This document shows, in pieces, positions 40,809 to 44,405 of a stretch of 44,405 nucleotides of DNA. Numbering within the stretch: the stretch's first letter is position 1; each line of letters begins with the position of its first letter. The stretch spans positions 1 to 44,405 of the forward strand of contig DATGHL010000021.1 of NCBI GenBank assembly GCA_035308025.1. The letters run 5' to 3'. The notes beneath the pieces were generated by a model that had not been told where the DNA came from, did not search any database, and worked only from the letters and a program-made list of their open reading frames with translations. The DNA comes from Candidatus Binataceae bacterium (lineage in GTDB: Bacteria; Desulfobacterota; Binatia; Binatales; Binataceae). Made by a program: the position numbers and the translations under genes.

Positions 40809-41381
40809 TCAGTAGGTAACTGAACCCGATTCAGTGAATTGTTCGGCGCCGAAGATGCCCAACTCGCCCGGTGGAGTGCCGGGTGCGGCGAGCACCGCAT
40901 TCGTAAAAGTAATAGTGATGGTGCCCGTCGCTGCCGCGAACTTTCCGCTTCCGGCGGTAACCGTGTACGTCAGCGCGCCACCCTGCGAACCGGTCGTGAG
41001 GCTAGCGCAAAAAGTGTCCGACGACGACGGCGTCGCCAGCAGAAAAACTTGTCCCTTGGCGAAGGTCGTCACCGCGTTCGACTGAACCAGAGTGTATTCG
41101 ACGCCCGCAGTTGTGTCGGGCGCCGTGCAAGTGGTCGTCGTCGGCGACCATTCCGCAACGGTCTGACCTGTGTACGAGCCGCCCACGTTGTCTTTGCCGG
41201 AGTACGTTACGATGTCCGCGTCAGCGAGGCCGTCATAGCTGAAGACGGCAAAGGTAAATGATCCGTTGCCGGAGCCTTTGACAGTCTTCACGGTTTTCGC
41301 GGACGCCGAAGAAACCGCGAATATCGCTACCATCATTCCTGCTACGAGTGCGTAGCTCAGTCGTCCAACCCCTGTTTTCAT
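40809..41381 (-). CDS. Exported hypothetical protein, 190 aa
   Basis: No family recognised. A clear signal peptide: MKTGVGRLSYALVAGMMVAI, then FAVSSASA|KTVK. The mature part is rich in Thr, Ser, Gly and Ala with alternating hydrophobic residues, typical of an extracellular or periplasmic beta sandwich. Two cysteines (TTTCTAPDTT and DTFCASLTTG) could form a disulfide. Strand-like blocks SGNGSFTFAVFSYDGL, GALTYTVTAGSGKFAAATGTITITF and FTESGSVTY resemble bacterial proteins that form small jelly-roll sheets. The start at 41381 has GGAGGAGAG six bases upstream, so longer readings of this frame are rejected. It is divergent from uvrB. Confidence 0.78.
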   Translation of the reverse strand: MKTGVGRLSYALVAGMMVAIFAVSSASAKTVKTVKGSGNGSFTFAVFSYDGLADADIVTYSGKDNVGGSYTGQTVAEWSPTTTTCTAPDTTAGVEYTLVQSNAVTTFAKGQVFLLATPSSSDTFCASLTTGSQGGALTYTVTAGSGKFAAATGTITITFTNAVLAAPGTPPGELGIFGAEQFTESGSVTY

Positions 41382-41693
41382 ACTCTCCTCCGTGGAATGG
41401 CTAGTGCAGCAAACGGCTGCTGCGGACCTGCATTCATTCGCGCTGACATTTAGATTCATCCGGATTGAATGCTGTTGGCGAAGCATCCTATAGATTGGCG
41501 TGGGAGTGCGCAAGCCGGTCGTGCTTCGGAAAGAGAAGCACTGCGCCGACGACTTGAAATCGTAATCAAAGCTAAAAATGCTCGTTCGGATAACGCCCAA
41601 GTCCGCGCTTGGACCGGACGGCGAAACAGTGACTGAAAACGTTCTCTGGACGCGATTTCTGCCCGCGAGACCTGGAATGCTAGAATGCCGTTC
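41382..41693. other. Divergent intergenic region between the exported protein gene and uvrB
   Basis: About 312 bases without a gene. It must hold both promoters. Minus strand: CTATAGG (near 41489-41495 complement) with a TTGCGC 15 bases further is a weak candidate. Plus strand: the extended -10 at 41678-41686. Short complementary pieces (GCAGC 41406-41410 and GCTGC 41416-41420) are too small to call. No SOS-box-like CTG(N10)CAG pattern stands out near uvrB. Confidence 0.5.
41678..41686 (+). promoter_or_regulatory. Extended -10 element at the uvrB start
   Basis: TGC-TAGAAT (41678-41686) is an extended -10. Transcription should start around 41693-41694, where an in-frame ATG stands. The other in-frame ATG (41685) lies inside the -10 box itself and cannot be on that transcript. 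No Shine-Dalgarno precedes 41694. Confidence 0.5.
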
Positions 41694-43898
41694 ATGCTGT
41701 CGTTGGCGCGCGGACGCGAGGGGGTCTTCAAACTGGTCTCGGGCTATCGGCCCGAGGGCGACCAGCCGGCGGCGATCGAGGCGCTCGCACGCAACGTCAC
41801 CGATGGCGTGAAGCAGCAGGTGCTGCTCGGCGTCACCGGATCGGGCAAGACCTTCACGATGGCGAACGTGGTCGCGCAGGTGAACCGGCCCACGCTCGTG
41901 ATGGCGCCGAACAAAACCCTCGCCGCCCAACTCTACAACGAGTTCAAGAGCCTCTTTCCAGAGAACGCGGTCCGCTACTTCGTCTCCTACTACGACTACT
42001 ACCAGCCCGAGGCCTACGTCCCCTCGACCGACACCTTTATCGAGAAGGACGCGAGCATCAACGACGAAATCGACAAACTCCGCCACTCCGCGACCAAAGC
42101 GCTGCTCGAGCGCAACGACGTCCTGATCGTGGCGTCGGTCTCATGCATCTACGGGCTGGGCGAGCCGGAAGTCTATTTCGAGATGCTGGTGTTCCTCGAA
42201 GAGGGACAGACGCTCGATCGCGATCGGGTGTTGCGCAAGCTGGTCGAAATCCAGTATCAGCGCAACGATTACGATTTCCATCGCGGGACCTTCCGCGTGC
42301 GCGGCGACACGGTCGAAATCTTTCCGGCCTACGAGGAGAGCCGCGCGGTGCGCGTCGAGTTCTTCGGCGACCAGGTCGAAGCGCTCTATGAGATCGATCC
42401 GCTGCGCGGCAAGGTGATTCGCAAGCTGCAGGCGGTCGCGATATATCCGGCCTCGCATTACGTGACGACCTCCGATCGGATGGAGATTGCGGTCCGCGAT
42501 ATCAAGGAAGAATTGCGCGAGCGGTTGGAATACTTCCGCCATGAGAATCGTCTGCTCGAAGCCCAGCGGCTCGAGCAGCGCACGCTCTATGATCTCGAAC
42601 TACTGGCGGAGATGGGCTTCTGCCCCGGGATCGAGAACTACTCGCGCCATCTGACCGGGCGGGCGCCGGGTGAGCATCCCCCCACCCTGCTCGAATATTT
42701 TCCCAAGGACTATCTCTGCTTTGTCGACGAAAGCCATGTAACGATCCCGCAGATCGGCGGGATGTATCGCGGCGATCGTTCGCGCAAGAGCACGCTGGTC
42801 GAGTACGGATTCCGGCTGCCCTCGGCGCTCGACAATCGGCCGCTCAATTTCGAGGAATGGGAGGGGATGACCAATCAGGTCGTCCACGTCTCGGCGACAC
42901 CCGGCGACTACGAACTCACCAAGTCAGGAGGCCTCGTCGTCGAGCAGCTCATCCGGCCGACTGGCCTCATCGATCCCGCGATCGAAGTGCGGCGTGCGGG
43001 CACGCAGGTAGACGATCTCCTCGACGAGATCCGCAAGCGGGTCGCGATGAACGAGCGCGTCCTCGCCACCTGCCTGACCAAGAAGATGGCCGAAGACCTG
43101 ACCGACTACTATCACGATCTCGGCGTGCGGGTGCGCTATCTGCATTCGGATATCGAGACGATCGAGCGCGTCGAGATTATCCGCAGCCTGCGCAAAGGCG
43201 ACTTCGACGTGCTGGTCGGGATCAATCTGTTGCGGGAGGGACTCGACCTACCCGAGGTTTCACTGGTCGCGATCCTCGACGCGGATAAAGAAGGCTATCT
43301 CCGCTCAGCCCGCTCATTGATTCAGACCATCGGGCGCGCCGCGCGCAACCTGAACGGCCGCGTCATCATGTACGCCGATACCGTCACGCGCTCGATGCGC
43401 AATGCGATCGACGAGACCGATCGGCGCCGGGCAAAACAGGTCGCCTACAACGAAGCCCACGGCATCACGCCCGCGACCATCGTCAAGGCGATCGACGCCT
43501 CGCTGGTCGAGATGTACTCGCCCGAATGGGCGGTCGTGCCCGAGATCGACGCCGCCGCGAAATCCCGCAACGACGACAAGTCGGTGCCGGCGCACGAATT
43601 GCCGGATCATATCAGCCGCCTGCGGCGCGAAATGATGGACGCGGCCGAGAAGCTCGATTACGAACGCGCCGCCGAGCTGCGTGACCGGATCAAGCGGCTC
43701 GAACGCCAGGTCTTCGGGATGGACGCGCCACCTCCTCCGCCCGCTCAGCCCCCCGGAAGCGCTCGTTCGAAAGTCGATGGCAAGTCCGGCCGCGTGGAAA
43801 ACGCTGTCGGACCGCGCCGACCGGGTCGCGGCCGTACACGGCAAAATACCCCGACACCACCGCGAGCAGGTCGTCTCAAGCTGACGCCGGACCATTGA
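41694..43898 (+). CDS. uvrB: UvrABC system protein B
   Basis: A 734-residue UvrB, the damage-verifying helicase-like subunit of nucleotide excision repair. [17 protein letters not shown] opens the protein; Walker A is [15 protein letters not shown] near 45-55. The beta-hairpin that inserts into DNA is [25 protein letters not shown], in shortened form [10 protein letters not shown]. Walker B-like [57 protein letters not shown] (motif V) and QTIGRAARN (motif VI) follow. The UvrC-binding UVR helix is at [23 protein letters not shown] Pro/Arg-rich tail of about 55 residues after the UVR motif is longer than usual. Start 41694 is preferred because the promoter sits at 41678-41686. Confidence 0.97.
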   Translation: MLSLARGREGVFKLVSGYRPEGDQPAAIEALARNVTDGVKQQVLLGVTGSGKTFTMANVVAQVNRPTLVMAPNKTLAAQLYNEFKSLFPENAVRYFVSYYDYYQPEAYVPSTDTFIEKDASINDEIDKLRHSATKALLERNDVLIVASVSCIYGLGEPEVYFEMLVFLEEGQTLDRDRVLRKLVEIQYQRNDYDFHRGTFRVRGDTVEIFPAYEESRAVRVEFFGDQVEALYEIDPLRGKVIRKLQAVAIYPASHYVTTSDRMEIAVRDIKEELRERLEYFRHENRLLEAQRLEQRTLYDLELLAEMGFCPGIENYSRHLTGRAPGEHPPTLLEYFPKDYLCFVDESHVTIPQIGGMYRGDRSRKSTLVEYGFRLPSALDNRPLNFEEWEGMTNQVVHVSATPGDYELTKSGGLVVEQLIRPTGLIDPAIEVRRAGTQVDDLLDEIRKRVAMNERVLATCLTKKMAEDLTDYYHDLGVRVRYLHSDIETIERVEIIRSLRKGDFDVLVGINLLREGLDLPEVSLVAILDADKEGYLRSARSLIQTIGRAARNLNGRVIMYADTVTRSMRNAIDETDRRRAKQVAYNEAHGITPATIVKAIDASLVEMYSPEWAVVPEIDAAAKSRNDDKSVPAHELPDHISRLRREMMDAAEKLDYERAAELRDRIKRLERQVFGMDAPPPPPAQPPGSARSKVDGKSGRVENAVGPRRPGRGRTRQNTPTPPRAGRLKLTPDH

Positions 43899-43899
43899 G

Positions 43900-43920
43900 C
43901 TAACGCCAGATCGTTAGTTT
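43900..43920 (+). terminator. Weak terminator after uvrB
   Basis: CTAACG (43900-43905) pairs with CGTTAG (43912-43917) around CCAGAT and is followed by TTT. It starts two bases after the uvrB stop. Six pairs with a short U-tract make a modest intrinsic terminator. Confidence 0.35.
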
Positions 43921-44032
43921 CCCTCGCCCTCCTCAGCTCACCGGGCCTCCTGCTCGGGTTTTGATTCAATCTGGGACACTTTCTCTCTTGAGTCAGTAGC
44001 CCAGAGCTAGTATCGTTACCAGCTACCAGAAC

Positions 44033-44281
44033 ATGTCAGTGACAAACATAGGAATAACAAACAATGAGCCGCCCAAGACGGAGCATCGATTCCTAGGCTT
44101 TTATCGGCGCATCGTCGAGGGCGTCGCCTACTACGTCTATCGATGCGTTTGTGGGTACACGGAGGGCGTACCGCTCCATGGCGGTCCCGGGCGACCGCTC
44201 GATCGGCAATTCTGTCTTCGTCCTGACGCGCGCAACGTCGCGAGGCATCGTGATCTGGAGCGGGCTCACGAAGTGAACTGA
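44033..44281 (+). CDS. Hypothetical small protein, 82 aa
   Basis: Not a recognised family. MSVTNIGITNNEPPKTEHRF, then a segment YYVYRCVCGYTEGVPLHGGPG and a further Cys in RQFCLRPDARN. The CVCG knuckle plus FC pattern could bind a metal, a little like the CxxC-containing piece at 15801. There is no good ribosome binding site before the ATG. The only neighbour is uvrB, 134 bases upstream. After its stop the window ends with about 120 bases in which I see no feature. Could be a real small gene or chance. Confidence 0.4.
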   Translation: MSVTNIGITNNEPPKTEHRFLGFYRRIVEGVAYYVYRCVCGYTEGVPLHGGPGRPLDRQFCLRPDARNVARHRDLERAHEVN

Positions 44282-44405
44282 ATCTTTGACAGATTGCGCC
44301 CTACGCGCTGCGCCCCCGGACTCGCCCCCGCTCGGCACGCCCTACGACCTCGCAATGCACCCCTAACTAGAATCTTGACGCAGCTCGCAGACTCGCCTGC
44401 TCGCT

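Noticed and set aside
41382-42086. Long N-terminal extension of the exported protein
   Set aside because: The extra 235 codons are antisense to uvrB and precede a perfect signal peptide with its own ribosome binding site.
1-44405. Mobile elements, prophage, attachment sites at the tRNA
   Set aside because: No transposase, integrase, phage gene or direct repeat of the tRNA 3' end was seen; gene order and composition look uniformly chromosomal.

Overview
The window is about 44 kb of GC-rich bacterial DNA, densely packed with mostly chromosomal housekeeping and catabolic genes. The organism is probably Gram-negative: there is an HlyD/EmrB-type efflux pair, a candidate lipoprotein, several signal peptides and an AddAB-type recombination nuclease. 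Family III CoA-transferases, amidohydrolases, DUF1015, a MoxR/CoxE pair and an aminotransferase-serA-purA run suggest an uncultivated soil lineage of the Desulfobacterota/Binatota type. That placement is inference from gene content only. I found no insertion sequence, prophage, CRISPR array or rRNA.

Layout. 1-2866 (minus): the start of a bifunctional-nuclease (BFN/DUF151) gene, a CoxE-like VWA protein and a MoxR ATPase. 3071-5443: an NRDE/TANGO2 protein, a small unknown protein and a methyltransferase. 5569-8907: a TetR regulator, a membrane-fusion protein and a 14-TM MFS pump, forming a drug-efflux operon with a palindromic operator candidate. 8993-10677: a family III CoA-transferase and an EthD-like small protein. 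10807-14045: purD, a TsaC-type threonylcarbamoyl-AMP synthase and DUF1015. 14069-17693 (minus): a zinc alcohol dehydrogenase, glyoxalase I, a GNAT protein and an acidic Ser/Asp-rich secreted protein, with one doubtful plus-strand gene between them. 17806-24683 (minus): addB-like then addA-like. 25041-28826: a CheY-like receiver, an SbcD-like phosphoesterase, DAHP synthase and a class V aminotransferase. 28831-31814: serA and purA. 31811-35294 (minus): a serine hydrolase, a D-aminoacylase and an NTF2-like secreted protein. 35522-40431: a beta-propeller secreted protein, an alkaline-phosphatase-superfamily lipoprotein, a CADD-family protein and an amidohydrolase. 40646-40721: tRNA-Phe(GAA). 40809-44281: a secreted unknown protein, uvrB and a small unknown protein.

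How the genes work together. addAB and uvrB serve DNA repair. purD and purA serve purine synthesis. DAHP synthase opens the aromatic (chorismate) pathway. The aminotransferase plus serA look like a serine-synthesis pair. The serine hydrolase/D-aminoacylase operon and the amidohydrolase look catabolic.

The strongest candidate for unusual biology is the CADD-family protein at 38537-39208. It keeps all six metal ligands of chlamydial CADD and the Tyr27/Lys152 pair implicated in self-sacrificing p-aminobenzoate synthesis, at the same residue numbers. Also notable are four-Cys iron-sulfur signatures in both AddA- and AddB-like nuclease domains, three key genes (purD, aroF-type DAHP synthase, uvrB) whose -10 boxes sit so close to the start codon that leaderless mRNAs are likely, and a small promoter-hairpin-T8 unit ahead of the aminotransferase gene.
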